From: Notamacropus eugenii
Taxonomy: Eukaryota > Chordata > Mammalia > Diprotodontia > Macropodidae
Direction: 5' to 3'
Assembly: GCF_028372415.1 (NCBI RefSeq)
Contig: NC_092875.1
Location: 355,562,233-355,626,232, forward strand
Length of the DNA stretch: 64,000 nt
Shown piece by piece: positions 1 to 12,079 of the stretch. Under the pieces are notes generated by a model. That model did not search any database. It was not told the DNA's origin and saw only the letters and a list, made by a program, of their open reading frames with translations. The number at the start of each line of letters is the position of its first letter. The first letter of the stretch is position 1. The position numbers were made by a program, and so were the translations under genes.

Positions 1-430
1 CACACTCTAGCACCACTGCGATATTCACAGTGTCTATGGAGATGGTGAATATCCTTGCACATTCTGAATCGCAGAATACCACAGACTCTCCACATAAAAG
101 ACAGGACCAAAACATTTATTCAGACACTAGAAAGCCAAATTCATCGCAGTAACAAAAATCTATATACAGCAATAATGCAGAGAATAACACATTCCCAAGC
201 CTTCCCCCTGCTAGGCTTCCCACAAACCAACTCCATTAAACAAAATCACAAGCAAGCTCTTTCACTCATTCAAGCCAGCAGCCTGCATCCTTCCTAGCAC
301 TGACTGCTCTCAAGACTAACTTTCTCTCAGCTCTGCTTTAGCTCTTCCTCTTCCTGTGCCACTCATTAAGTAAACTCTTCCCACCACAGGCTCCATGGGA
401 CTCAAACTTCCATGTGTCCCAGGGATCTCC
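1..430 (-). other. Unassigned stretch, possibly an antisense LTR-type fragment
   Basis: No protein or known repeat is certain here. Read on the minus strand, the stretch has an AATAAA polyadenylation-like word near 115 followed by a short run to the window edge, and a fairly even base mix, which recalls the end of an LTR. No terminal repeat or target duplication can be seen because the window starts here. This is a weak suggestion from general look only. Confidence 0.22.
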
Positions 431-1735
431 CCATTTAAATTACACACACGTGCACATGCACATACATACATGGGACATGTACAAACACACACATACATAC
501 ACACATGAGCACACACACACACCCCCTCCAAAAAGGGCCTTTTTACATCCAGTAAAAGAGAAAAACAGGTTTGCATATGAAATTGTTCAACTCAATGTTT
601 ACTGCTTATTATTCTTTTTAAGTATTTAATAAATTTTTCCTGTAGCTTTCAAAACTATCTTGCTTTTTTTCTGTGTTTCTTTCTCATCTACCTCATGTTC
701 TCTTCACACTTTAAAAAGATGTCTCAATAATAATGTTTTTGCTATCCTATCTCTTTCCTCCCATCCATCTCTACCTTAAAAATACAAATGAAAGCCTTGT
801 AATTATATTTATAAATATAGTCAAGTGAAACACATTCCCACATTTTAAAGCTTTGTACTCCTCTTTAGGAATGAGAATCCAGGCCCAGCTCACCTTGTAC
901 AACATGAAGATGTAACCAGGGCCAGTCCATTTTAAACAATTTGAAGAGGCAGCTGTAGACTAGATCTGACCACAAGTGTGAGCATTCTTCACTCGTCCTG
1001 TTCAGCTGAATGCTCTGTGTAACCTTTTCAGCAGTAGAATTCATGGGCTCTCACTAGTGACAATAAAAAAGGGAGAACGATCAAACTTTTCAGATGGCAC
1101 AGCCACATTACTCCTTTGTTTTCTTACTGACTGTCTATGCTCTCTTAACTGTTTCATCCCAAGCGATATGGCTTCTTTTTCATTATCTTCTTCCAATCAA
1201 TGAGTAGAATTGCAAGTGCATTCCATCGCCATTATCCCAGCTGTTTGCTCATCTGTCTGATCATCCCAGTTCATGTTTCTGCAGGAGGTACCGCTATGCC
1301 TCTCTTACCTCTACATTCTCTGTGGCTCATTCTTTATCTGATGCTAGCATTATATGAGGCCAGACCAATAGCACATGGACTTCGCTGATGGGTACCTAAA
1401 ATTAACATTCAAATATGGTGATAGAAACCATGAAAAAATATAGATAAAATCCCAGAGAATATATATTTGCATAGAGCTGAAAGGATTCTTAGGTGTTCAT
1501 GGTCTTTTTTACCCTTTGTGGGTAAATTACGGTGATCACCATATATAATGTTACCTTTGGCAGGTAGGTGAGGGTGGTGGGTCCAGATGTAGAAGTTCCC
1601 AGATAGTTCTCTTTCTTCAAAGTAAAAAAGAATAGTCCTATATAGAGGACCCATGATTTTACTCTGTGTAAGAAGCTAAAGATCAATATTGCTTATGAAG
1701 CTCAGAGTGTTGATTTTATCACGGACAAACAGCTA
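431..1735. other. No recognisable gene or repeat; short CA-rich run
   Basis: The only structure I see is a CA/CATA-rich run at about 440-525. Short open frames on both strands have no recognisable protein content. The rest looks like ordinary AT-rich intergenic DNA. Confidence 0.5.
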
Positions 1736-1739
1736 GAAG

Positions 1740-1895
1740 GAACCTCAGGAAACATCTAGCGCAACTCCCTCATTTTACATATAAGAAAACTAAAGCCCCG
1801 AGTGGATAACTGGATTGTGCACTTAGTCACACAAAAAGGCCACTCTGGTAATATGGAGCAGACCTAGGAACCAAACCCAGATTCTCCAGCATTTT
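1740..1895 (-). repeat. MIR/CORE-SINE fragment
   Basis: The plus strand reads like the reverse complement of a MIR core: a 'cctcattttacatataag' type word, then a 'gagg..aactg' analogue, 'agtcacacaaaa', and an 'aaacccagattctcca' end. This matches the order seen in antisense MIR copies. The copy is well diverged and its ends are approximate. Confidence 0.55.
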
Positions 1896-2269
1896 TGTAA
1901 TGCACCAAAGAGAGGCATATGGCTTCTACAGGGCTATGAAAACTTTGTTCCTTTGGTGTGTCAGGATTAGGGTTTATACCCTACTTATGTAGTTCATACA
2001 TGAGATCTCAGGAATTCTGCACTAAAGCCCCCCAAATTGTCTTTATGTCCTTTTTGTTCCAAAGAACTCATTGTCGGGTCCCAGATTAATCCACCTAGGA
2101 TCAGCATTCACACAAACTGCCAGAGGTCCTACTCTGCAGTTTTGGGTTATAATAGTTCCTTAGTAGTGTGGAAGTAGGAGAGTTAACTCAAGTGGTCTTA
2201 GCTCCACTAAGATCCTGGTCCACAACAATCCTCTTCATCACTTTCCTGAAAATTAAAGGATTGGATTGG

Positions 2270-3120
2270 ATTACTTCTAAGGGTCCATCTTAAAAAACAT
2301 TTTATCAGTGACTTGGATAAATGTATGTGACATGAAGTTAGGAAGCATAATTAATGCATTAGATGCCAGAATCAGTTTCCATAAGGATTTTCACAGAGTA
2401 GTGTGTAGGGCTGAATTTAAGGAGATTAAATTGAATAGAGAAAAGTATTAAGTTCTATGCTTAGGTTATAAAAATCAGCTTACTCGAATAGAGGTTGGGG
2501 ACAAGAGGTAAGAAGGAACAAAGACTAGTTAATGCAGAAAGGATCTAGGGAGTTTAGTGGACAATAAATTCAACAGTGTGAATTTTATGGAAGAAACTTA
2601 ATGGAATCTTAGGCTGCATTAATAGAGACATAGTGTCCATAATGAAAAGGTAATAGTCACTTTGAATTCTTCCCTGGTCAGATCACATTTTGATTACTGG
2701 GTTCAGTCTGGAGCACCACATTTGAAGTGTGTTCAGTCAAAGAAGAACAGCCATAATGCTTTATGACTCTACTTTGAAAACTGAGGGATATTTAGCTCAA
2801 AATATAAAGACTTGAAAAGAATAGGATAATTGTAATTAAATATTTAAGGTTTTAACAAATAGAAAAGAGATTAGATTTGTTTTACTTGGGCTCAAAGTGC
2901 AAAACTAGGAACCATGAATTGCCGTTGCAGAAAAACTGATTTTAGACTCATACAAGGGAACATTTTCTAACATTTAGATGTATCTCAAAGTGGCATGGGT
3001 TCCTTCAGATGTTGGTGAATGGTTCTCAGTATTCAAATGAAGGTAAAGTACCACAATGGGGATGATAGAAAGGTGATGCTTCCTCAGGTACAGGTTAGCC
3101 TGAGACTACTTCGGGGTCCT
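2270..3120 (+). repeat. CR1/L3-type LINE fragment (end of ORF2 and 3' region)
   Basis: The order of words matches the 3' part of the L3 (CR1 clade) LINE. There is a 'cagtgacttggataaa' start, then the 'ggctgcattaatagagaca' block, the 'cctggtcagatcacat' block, the 'gttcagtctggagcacca' block, and a late block on counting and loss of animals' L3 3' UTR type ending near 3,120. The reverse-transcriptase end would be in the first 150 bases, but no open frame survives. It is one of at least five L3 scraps in the window and is old. Confidence 0.72.
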
Positions 3121-3484
3121 GCTCAATTTTGCATATGATTCTAATATCAATAATTATTATTGATAACTGATTATTATTATTATTATTATTGACTATTATT
3201 TATTATGGACTGTCCTTGAAAATGTCCTATAGAAAGGGCTGCAACTAGTGGATTGAGAATAAAATGAAATTTATACAAAAAGTATATCTCTGCCCCCAGA
3301 ATAGTTATAGCAATTGTCTAGAAGAAGCAACCTAGAATGTATTTTAGACCTCTCACTGGCATCCAGTGTGATCTTTGGGAATTCTTTTCATAAATCTGGG
3401 CAAAAAAAAATAGCTTGAGTAATGAATAATTCAGCCTGCAGGTTCTTATGAGACCAGGTTTATTGCCTCTCTTATTTAAATAAA

Positions 3485-3770
3485 ACAGCCAGGTGGTGAT
3501 ATAAATAGTACCAGGCCTATAGTCAGAAAAACTCATTTTCTTGAGTTCAAATCTGGTCTCAGACATTTATTTTCTATGTGGCCCTGGGCAAGTCACTTAA
3601 CCCTGTTTGCTTCAGTATCCTCAACTGTAATAGGTCCTACAAAAGGAGATGGCAAATCACTGTAGTATCTTTGCCAAGAAAACCCTCAATGGAGTCACAA
3701 AGAGTCAGATATGCCTAAAATGACTGAACAACGACATTGATCTATAGCTACTCTCTTCATATCCTTGACT
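3485..3770 (+). repeat. tRNA-headed marsupial SINE with RTE-like 3' tail
   Basis: The 5' part has the tRNA-derived SINE signature: 'gccaggtggtgatataaata', then 'gagttcaaatctggtctcag' and 'ggcaagtcacttaaccct'. The 3' part reads 'ggagatggcaaatcactg', 'tttgccaagaaaaccc' and 'gtcacaaagagtcagata', ending 'actgaacaacgac'. That tail is of the kind shared with RTE LINEs, as in ruminant Bov-tA and BovB. Such SINEs are thought to be copied by an RTE enzyme, and a remnant of such a LINE lies just downstream at 4.04-5.35 kb. Confidence 0.78.
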
Positions 3771-4039
3771 AGAATGAACAATCAATAGAGAATGCTCAGG
3801 CTAGAAAGCTGAGAGAAGATATAGGTTCTAATGTCCTCCAGTGAGGCTTTAGGGACAGACGTTGTGACTTTTATTTAAAACCTAATTTATGAGGACTGAG
3901 TCCATTCAAAGAAGTTAACCCTGAGAACATTTTAACTTTTAAAATTTTGGCCACAGCAACTCATGTCAACTGTCTACTAATTTAAGAACTGATTCTATTT
4001 GTATGGATGCAGGGTGAACTCATTCTAATTAAATTATAC

Positions 4040-5350
4040 TTTTTTTCCAATTGTTGTCCTTCATAATCAAAGAGGACCAGAATGACATCGCTATGTTGGA
4101 GTCAATGTACAGTGTGGCTGACTGTGACTGATCACACCAATATGAGCTCAGAAGTCTCTACCACAGGTTGGATAAAAATAGCCTATATGAAAATTTGAAT
4201 GAGAATATGTCTAAGTTTATGCATCTCATGTTTCTTTGACACTACTGCAATTCTCCTTTGCTCATACAGCATAGTACCATCTTTGATGCAGCATGAAGTT
4301 CTATGTGGTCTTGTGCCAGTGTTTACTGTATCTCACAATCAATTCCAACATTCTTCAGAGAGACCTTGAAAGTGTCCTTGTAGAGATTCTTCTGACCTTC
4401 ATGTGAGTGTGTGCCTTGAGTGTGTTGTCCATAAAATAGTCTTTTAGGCAAACATACATTTGGCATTTGAACGGTGTGGTCAACCAATCAATATGCTCTT
4501 TGCAATAGAGTTTGAATGCTTGGCAGTTCATCTTGAGAAAGGACCTCAGGGTCTGGTAGGTTATCCTGCCAGTTGATCTTCAGAATCTTACTAAGACAAT
4601 TCAAATGGAAGCGATTCAGTTTTCTGGCATATTGCTGGTATACTGTCCAGGTTTCACAGGCGTAAAATGAGGTCAGCAAAACAACTCTGTAAACCTCCAA
4701 TTAGTTTGGTAGACAACCTAATTCCTCTTCTCTTCCATGCTTTCCTTCATAGCCTCCCAAACACAGAGTTAGCTCTGGCAATGTGTGAATCAACCTTATC
4801 ACCTATAAGGACATCCCTGGAGAGTAAACTTCCAAGGAAAGTAAACTTATTCACAGCATTTCCTGTAGCCAATGATTCTAAGTATGGATGGCGTGGTTCT
4901 GACTGGGGGAGACCCTGTTTTCTTGGTCTTAATTGTCAAGCCAAAATTATCACAAGGAGCAGAAATTTGATCCATACTCTGTTGAATCTCAGCCTCAGAT
5001 ACTGCAATGAGTACACAATCATCTGCATACTAAAAGCTGCAGATCAATTCTACAACTTTAGTTTTGGCTTGTAACTCTTTCAAATTAAATAATGTATTAT
5101 CAGTGCGGTAGTGGACCTGGATGCTGCCTTTGTTCTCATTGAAAGTGCTTGACAACACCACTAAGAGCATCATGCTAAAAAGTGTGTGAGCCGATGCACA
5201 CCTCTGCTTCACTCAACTGATGACTGTGAAAATGAGACAGCATTGTCCATCATGTAGAACCCATGCAAGCATGCTGTCATGGGATGGTGTACAATATTGA
5301 TAATTCTTTTTGAAGCATCCCTAGATGACCCTAGGGCCTGCCTGAGTCAG
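4040..5350 (-). repeat. RTE-clade LINE remnant (reverse transcriptase C-terminal half and 3' end)
   Basis: On the minus strand, 5,212-5,030 encodes a peptide with 'YRTDNTLFNLKELQAKTK', the block that precedes the catalytic FADD box in BovB/RTE reverse transcriptases. Upstream of it is a weak match to the 'GVKQGCVLAPTLFS' block. Further along, 4,700-4,488 encodes 'YACETWTVYQQYARKLNRFH' followed by 'LNCLSKILKINWQDNLPDPEVL', the typical C-terminal region of RTE ORF2. The noncoding 3' end at 4,040-4,180 matches the marsupial RTE tail ('tggtcctctttgattatgaa' in sense). Several frame breaks separate the pieces, so this copy is dead. The 5' limit is approximate. Confidence 0.85.
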
Positions 5351-6425
5351 TGACATTTACCCATTAGTGTGTGTACCAGTAAAACTGGTGCTGTAAGACT
5401 GTTGCATAACAATTTTGGCGTTCTTGCTGACATGGAATATATGGTTTTGAGTGTATGGAGTATTCTTACAGATTTTATACCAGCCTTACCTCCACATGGA
5501 GATGGCATTTCCTTTACCACTGTAACTAAGAGCAAAAGAAAGAAAATAAAAGTTGAGAGGGTCTGTGATTCCTTGTTGTTTACAGGCAATCTCAATGGTT
5601 TGCACTAAAGAAATGAGTGGAGTCATGGTTTAAAAAATTCAGAAAATCTAAAAACCATCTGCATTTGACTTTTGACTACACTTTGGTGCTCACGTTGGAA
5701 TGTGGGTGTGTCAGATGTTCCTGGATTCCATGGTTCTTCAGACTAAATCATGAAACCACAACAGCACTTGGGAAGTTATCCAACATTTTAAAATTTATGT
5801 TTTGACTGGTTCTCTTCAATCTTGGGGTATTTTATAAGGGAGTTGGATTTTCTTGGAACCTTTCTTGGAATTCTGATCAAATCAGGGTTTAATCGAGACT
5901 TCAGACTACTGATGATGAAGCATAATTCCAATAGCTTGGCAGAGAAGCAATGGACTAGGCATTCAGAGTGAGTCATGAAATTTCAATTATGGGCAACCTA
6001 TTTATTTGTTATGCTTGACTTTGTTTTGTTTGTTATCATGGAAGGCTTCTATTTAAACTTGAGGGTAGGAGAAGATAAATTAGTGTAGTAATAAATATAC
6101 CTACCAATGCATGTTAATAACATATTAAGAAATACATAGGAGAAAATTTAAAAGGACAGAAGAGAAACCAATAAAGCAATTTTGTTATTCATATATATAT
6201 ATATATATGTACACATATGTATATAGGTAGATACATATTTAAATATATATTAGCTTCTTGACATGTCTCTTGCTCTTTGTATTTTGAAACATTTGTTATT
6301 AGTTATAACAATTAAATTTAAAAAAATGACAACCAATGTGTCCATAATAATATCCTTGTTGAAAGTTATGTGAAAAATACCCCTCCCCAAAATGTTCAGT
6401 TCCTTTTTTTATTTACTCCACGAAT
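5351..6425. other. No clear feature; short (AT)n run
   Basis: The first 250 bases may still belong to the RTE remnant but show no clear match. An (AT)n run of about 22 bases lies near 6,188-6,210, followed by 'gtacacatatgtatataggt'. I recognise nothing else. Confidence 0.4.
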
Positions 6426-6429
6426 GAGA

Positions 6430-6575
6430 TATCAAAGACCAGCTAATCCAGCACTCTCATTTTACAGATGAGGAAAATATCTCAGAGAGGGAAAGTGAGC
6501 TGCTCAAGGTCACACAACTACCAAAAGGTGGAACCACAATTAAATTATGGGTTTCTGACTCAAGCTCCAATGTTT
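6430..6575 (-). repeat. MIR/CORE-SINE fragment
   Basis: The plus strand reads 'cattttacagatgaggaaaa', then 'cagagagggaaagtgagctg', 'tcaaggtcacacaactacca' and 'ctgactcaagctccaatg'. This is the antisense order of a MIR core and tail. Conservation is good over about 120 bases. Confidence 0.75.
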
Positions 6576-6854
6576 TTAGGAATTCAGAAAGGAAGAAGGA
6601 TGTATGGTTGAGCAAAATGTTACAGGATTGAGAGTCTTTCAAGAGTTAGGAAGTTCTGGCACTAGAAACTTTTAAGTTAAAATTAATGACCTCAAGACTG
6701 TAGGATGCATTGTAATACTTGTAGCCTAAACTTAAACTCACAGGCTATAGCTGGCGTCTTGGCAAAGACATCTAATGTATTTGTCTGGGCTAAGGGAAAT
6801 AAGTTGACTGAATTGTGGGTAAAAGAAATAAGTGCAGAGATAGAGATTAAGTCT

Positions 6855-7005
6855 CACAGGTTGTGTAGTATGCAGGATGGGGAGTCAGGATGAGTGGAGT
6901 TTGAATCCTGACTCAGATACTTGATAGCTGTGTGGCCCTGGGCTTGTCACTTATTTTTTTTGTGCCTCAACTTCCTTACCTTTAAAATGGGGATAATAAT
7001 CAAAT
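6855..7005 (+). repeat. tRNA-headed SINE / MIR-like fragment
   Basis: The sequence has 'gagtttgaatcctgactcag' (box-B-like region), 'tagctgtgtggccctgggct', 'tgtcactt', 'gcctcaacttccttac' and 'aaaatggggataataatc'. These are the head and core of the marsupial SINE/MIR group. The 3' end is lost or diverged. Confidence 0.7.
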
Positions 7006-7639
7006 TTTAAGAAGAAGAAAGGAGTACAAATGGGAATATTGGACTCTAATTCTAATTGGGTTGTGGTCCCAAAGTCAAAGTCTAAAGGGGAGGAATTCTG
7101 GAATTCTTTGGGGAGAGAGGTGAGGCATAGTAAGCATGAAACTGACCATAATTTCATCTTAGTGAACTACACCATTATTACTTTCTAAGTAGAGGCAAAG
7201 AATTAGTATCAGAAAAACTGTCCTTTCTTTTGTTTGATTGACTATTTGGTGTGGGATGTTTGTTGTGTGTTTCATACTTTCCTGGAGGAAGGTGCATTCA
7301 GATATGTTATGATAAGACTAAAAAATTATTCTTACCTATTCTTGTTGGGCTAGAGTTAGCAAAAAAAAAAATTGATGTTGTCGTAGAAAGGATAGCATTA
7401 TCACTACTGTCATCATTCATTGTAATTAAACTAAGAATTAGAGATAATTAGGAGCTACTTTGATTATTAGCTCTCTATCTTGTACCCTTTAAAAAAGTAT
7501 TGAGTGGGAATTCATTTTTAAAAATTTTCTTTATTATCACAACTGCAATAAGCATCCTAAATATTTGTCTGATTTTGCACCTTGAGTTCATTACCTCTCC
7601 ATTAGCATGTGAATAGTGTGCTTTTTCATCAGTATTCTA

Positions 7640-8560
7640 GAATGGTCATTACATTTATCATATTTCTTACAGCCTTTAAAGTTGCTTATTTTTCTCCAGT
7701 CTTGTTATCATAAGTTGCTTTTCTGACACTGCTCATTTCATCCATCAGTTTATATAAGTCTTAAAAGTTATTTTAATAAAAGTACTATTGATTGTACACC
7801 ATATATAGTTTCTCTAGTTTTGTCCAGTTCACTCTGTATCAGTTCAAATAAGTCTCTCTCTGATTCTGAAATCATAAATTTCCTCATTATACTCAGTAGT
7901 ATTCTATCATATCCATATACTGATTTTTGTATCACCACATAAGGAGCTACTTACATATTTTTTCCCTTTTATGCTATCTTTTGGGTATAGACTTTGCAGT
8001 GATGTAAACTGTTGCAAAGCTTAGAAACATTTTGTGTATAATTCCAAATTGTTTTCCATTACGGTCATACTAACTCATAAATCCACAAACAATGCAGCAG
8101 TTTTCCCACTGTTCCTCCAACATTTGTCATATTTCCTTTTTTAAAATCTTTACCAATTTGATTGGTGTGAGTTCAAGCCTTAAATTTGCTTTAATTGCTC
8201 CAATTATTAAAGATTTGGTGCATTTTTTGTATGGCTATTGATAGCTTAGATTTCTTTCCGAGAGTAATAGTAATTCATGTTATTAAACAATTATTAACCA
8301 TTAAACTGAGGAATTCTTTTTTTTACTAACATAAATTTGAATCATTTCCTTATTAAAATGTTTTGCATTTTCTTTGTCTTGGAAATAAGACTTTTATCGG
8401 TAGAATTTGCTGCAAAAATTTCCTCAGGTGATTGTTTACCTTGTAATTTTTGAATTTATATTTGAAACATTCTGGTTTTTAGTGTAGTGGGGGGTTCATT
8501 AATTTGTTCCTCAAGATCACTCGCTTATTGGTTACCTATGTTTGAATCCGTCTGCAACAT
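7640..8560 (-). repeat. Old L1 fragment (3' end of ORF2), antisense
   Basis: The plus strand reads as the reverse complement of the L1 ORF2 end. It contains 'cactctgtatcagttcaaat', 'cagtagtattctatcatatc', 'tgcagtgatgtaaactgttg', 'attccaaattgttttccatt', and further on 'tttaccaatttgattggtgt' and a 'tgtatggctattgatagctt' block. All of these occur in order in the better preserved L1 copies of this window. The copy is clearly older than those, and its edges are approximate. Confidence 0.7.
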
Positions 8561-9120
8561 GATCAGTGACTGAGAACAAGGATGTTGGATTCTTTCCAGT
8601 AGTGCCATCTCCCCCATTGTTTTCTTTAGCTTTCCTTTTCAATCTTAGCTACACCACATAATTATGTTAATCATTTTTACCTAATCTTGTTTCCTTCCTC
8701 AGTGAATTTCTTTTTTAAAAGTTTGTGTGTGTGTGCCCACGTGTGAGTTCCCTGTATATACACATTAGTCCCTTCAGATGAATCCTGTTTTTCATGTCAT
8801 TAAAACTGTTTATCTGAGCTATTTTTTTCTCAATGCATTGGATCCTACTCATCTTTCTTGTCCGCTCATTGAAATTTGCTTTTCTAGAATATGAGATGTA
8901 TCAGACTGTGCCTAGATTTTCTCACAACTTATTTCATAAATTCAGGAATGGAATAGTCACTTTATCCCCAACATTTCCATCATATCCACCCCAGCAAATT
9001 GTTCTTCTCTGTTCATGAGAGTCAGAACCAGACCACAATTTCTACTTGTTGGTTCCTTAGCCTTTTGAAGGATATATCATCACTGAGGCAAGTCAAGAAG
9101 TTATTTACTATAGAGAAAGA
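8561..9120. other. No clear feature
   Basis: There is a short GT run near 8,724 and several AT-rich stretches. Parts may be further eroded L1 but I cannot support that. No coding signal is seen. Confidence 0.4.
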
Positions 9121-9132
9121 GAAAGGGGAAAA

Positions 9133-9171
<39 letters not shown>

Positions 9172-9236
9172 GACAGAGACACAGAGACAGAGACAGGGAA
9201 ACAGAGAGAGACAGAGAAATACAGACACAGAGAGGT
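9121..9236. repeat. Purine-rich microsatellite (GA)n/(GACA)n
   Basis: A (GA)n run passes into (GACA)n and then irregular ACAGAG units. The open frame over it (repeats of Arg, Glu, Thr, Gln) is a product of the simple repeat. Confidence 0.95.
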
Positions 9237-9352
9237 GTAAAAAGAGGTGTGGTAGGTTTGTATTGTATGTTAAGAAGATAAACTCATATAAAGTAATTTA
9301 GGAAACTGAATAGGTGGAGAGGTTGGGTGAAGGTCAAGGACTGGAAAAGCAG

Positions 9353-9353
<1 letters not shown>

Positions 9354-9416
<63 letters not shown>
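9354..9416. repeat. (GT)n microsatellite
   Basis: About 30 nearly uninterrupted GT units. The His/Thr-rich frame on the other strand comes from the repeat. Confidence 0.97.
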
Positions 9417-9419
<3 letters not shown>

Positions 9420-10965
9420 ATAGGTCACTCTGACAGAAGAGAATAAGTTTGAGAGACAGATCACAAGTCTGATATAGAGGCATGATATAGTAGTGATATT
9501 GGATTTTAATTATCCATACATTTACTAAAGCAGGCTAGGTTCCTTTTGGAAGAATCTTTCCTTTTCACATAAATCATATAGATAGTTATTATACATTTTC
9601 ATAAGTCTCAGGAACATATCTGTTATGTTTTGGATAAAAAAAAAATTACAAACAAAAAAATAAGACATTTTAAAAAATGTTATCAGTTTGACCAAAAAAC
9701 AAAGTTACCTCATTATCCCTGAGTCAGGGAATCATCATCTATTAGAATTCTTCTTTTCTTCTGTTGTTCCTTACTGAATGTTTGCTTTACCTCCTAGATC
9801 TTGTGGCTCTTCTATATCAGTGAATCAGAAGCTTCTTTATTCTCAGAACATCAAGCTGTCTCCTCTTTAGGAAGACACTCGATGTATTTTCAAGCTTCAT
9901 TTGTGCAGATATCCTTTCCCTTCCCTTTTTTGTTTGGGTACCACCATTCAATTCTCCATCATCCTGACATCTGATAAAGGTCAAGCCTCTTCTACTCCAC
10001 CCCAAAACATGCTTTCCTCCCATTGAAGCTTTTCATCTGTTTCCTTTAGGAATTCTCTATCCTCACTGATAACCTGGGATATAAGGAAATATATCTCTTC
10101 TCTTTATCCTTTCCTCCATGGAGGAAATCAGGCTACCTGTGAAACAAAGAAAAAAAATTCTCCACTCTGACAGAAAAACAACGTGGCACATGCAACAAAA
10201 GTTACTGCACAATTTTCCTTCCTTTCCCTAATAGGTGGATTTTTCACCCTTCTTTCTTAAAACTACTTGTTGATGTGTATATCTCAACACTAAGCACATG
10301 GTTGAGCTTTGTATAGACAATCATTCCTTGTAAAGACTAAAACTTCTAAATGAATTTGCTCTATCCACCAATTCAATTTATATCGATTTATTTAAACTCC
10401 TATTTGACTACTTAACTTTTCTTGCTTAAATTGTCTTGTCATCTTCTTCCTCTACTTCTTGAGCCTACCTCTTCAGGTTCAATTCTATAACTTTTCCTTA
10501 ATTCACTTATATCCTCCTTAATTATCCTTGATATTGATTCTCTCTGCCTAGAAATAAAAATCTGGGCATAGAGATTGTTCTTAATTTTTTAAGTTCTCTC
10601 AAATTTTGCAAAATCACTCCTGCATCACTTCAGTCTCTGATCTAATTCACTAGTACAAAACTCTCAAAGTCCCCTATATGATTTCCTTCTTCTTATTTGC
10701 CTCAAGTTCTTTCTTCTTCTTATATGTCTCCCACAATTTCTTCTCCTTGAAGAATCTGATGGAACTAAGAAATGAAGGGAAATCTGTAGTAGTCAATCTA
10801 TATTTTAGCAAAGCTATCTTTACAATATGTCATACTAGAATTGTTGAGAAGATGAAGATGTGTATAATATATACAATTAGATATAATAGATACAGTTAGA
10901 TGCATTCAAAAGCTGGTTGTAGAGACAGGCTAAAAGAAGAGTTGCTAATGATTAAATGCTAATGT
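9417..10965. other. No recognisable gene or repeat
   Basis: This is AT-rich sequence with pyrimidine-rich patches around 9,750-10,750. I see no conserved repeat words and no protein similarity in any frame. Confidence 0.45.
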
Positions 10966-10969
10966 AGTA

Positions 10970-11525
10970 GGTAGTCTCCAGTGGAGTACCACAGGCATCT
11001 GTGTACCTGTAACATTATTATCAATGACTAGAATAAAGACATAGATGACATATTGAACACATTTGAAAATTACCCAAATTTTGGAGGAACTATTAACATA
11101 GAGAATTACAAAGTAATTATCTAAAATAATCTTAATAAATTAGAGCACTGGGCTGAATTGTCCAAGATAAAATTCTATCAGAATAAATGAAAATCTTGCA
11201 TTTCAATACAGAAAAAAAATCTTCATGAGTGTAATATTTGGAAGATATAGTTAGATACCACTTGATCTGGAAAAACATCTGCAGATTTTAGTGAACCACA
11301 AGCTCCATTTGAGTCAGCAGTGTGATATGGCAGTCAGAAAAATGAATTCTGAAGTAACAGGAGCATCACTTCCAGGAACAGGAAAATGATAGTCCCATTG
11401 AGTTTTACCCTTGTCAGACCCTATGTGCAATGTGGTGTTCACTCCTAAATTCTATGCTTTAAGAAGGACATTGGAAAGCTGTAGGATGTCCAGAGAAGAA
11501 CCATCATGATCCAGTTGATTTTTTA
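10970..11525 (+). repeat. CR1/L3-type LINE fragment
   Basis: Conserved L3 words occur in order: 'tctccagtggagtaccacag' (the 'G..P.G..L' region before the polymerase motif), 'gcactgggctgaattgtcca', 'tctggaaaaacatctgcag', 'gagtcagcagtgtgatatgg', 'cccttgtcagaccctatgtg' and 'aggacattggaaagctgtag'. The order matches the L3 copy at 2.27-3.12 kb. No frame is open. Confidence 0.78.
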
Positions 11526-11639
11526 AAATACTTACAAGAAATCCAGTTCTAAAATAATAGTAACAATAATAAGACAATGCCCCTGTTCAGTATGAGCTTC
11601 TGACCCTAATGGAGGAGATAAAACATTTAAACAGGTGAA

Positions 11640-11835
11640 AAAGTGTCTGTAGGATACACTGAACTTGGAATCAAATGAGCTGGGACCATAGCTTGACTCC
11701 ACCAATTACTAACTGTGTGACCTTGAACAAATCATTTGCTTTCTGGCCTTTACCTTCATCAGCTGTAAAATGAGGGTGTTAAATTAGATGATGCCTAAGA
11801 CTTCTTCTTGGTCTTCCATACCATGAGTATGGTTC
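11640..11835 (+). repeat. CORE-SINE (MIR/MAR1-like) fragment
   Basis: The segment has 'ttactaactgtgtgacctt', 'gaacaaatcatttgct', 'tgtaaaatgagggtgttaaa' and 'ttagatgatgcctaagactt'. The last two form the marsupial CORE-SINE tail ('aaaatgaggg..tggactagatga..'). It is diverged throughout. Confidence 0.7.
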
Positions 11836-12079
11836 TGATAAGGGAAGTAGTTTGTCTGATCTCCCTCTTAGATGTTACACTCCAAGAAAGCAGGAATTGG
11901 TTAGGGTTATATCTTTACATCTCTGACCCCACAGGAAATTATTCCACATAAAAAGCTTTAATGAAATCCTTGGAGAATTTCATTGAATGATACAATGATC
12001 ACAAAATACAATTCTAGCCAGATAGATTTGAATGGGTGAAGGAAACAAAATGAGACTCCTTGCAAGGGAAAAAATATAC

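Noticed and set aside
4667-5074. 135-codon plus-strand frame as a gene
   Set aside because: It is the opposite strand of an RTE reverse-transcriptase remnant that has clear matches on the minus strand.
9022-9464. Ser/Leu/Val and His/Thr-rich minus-strand frames that look like signal peptides
   Set aside because: They come from (GACA)n and (GT)n microsatellites.
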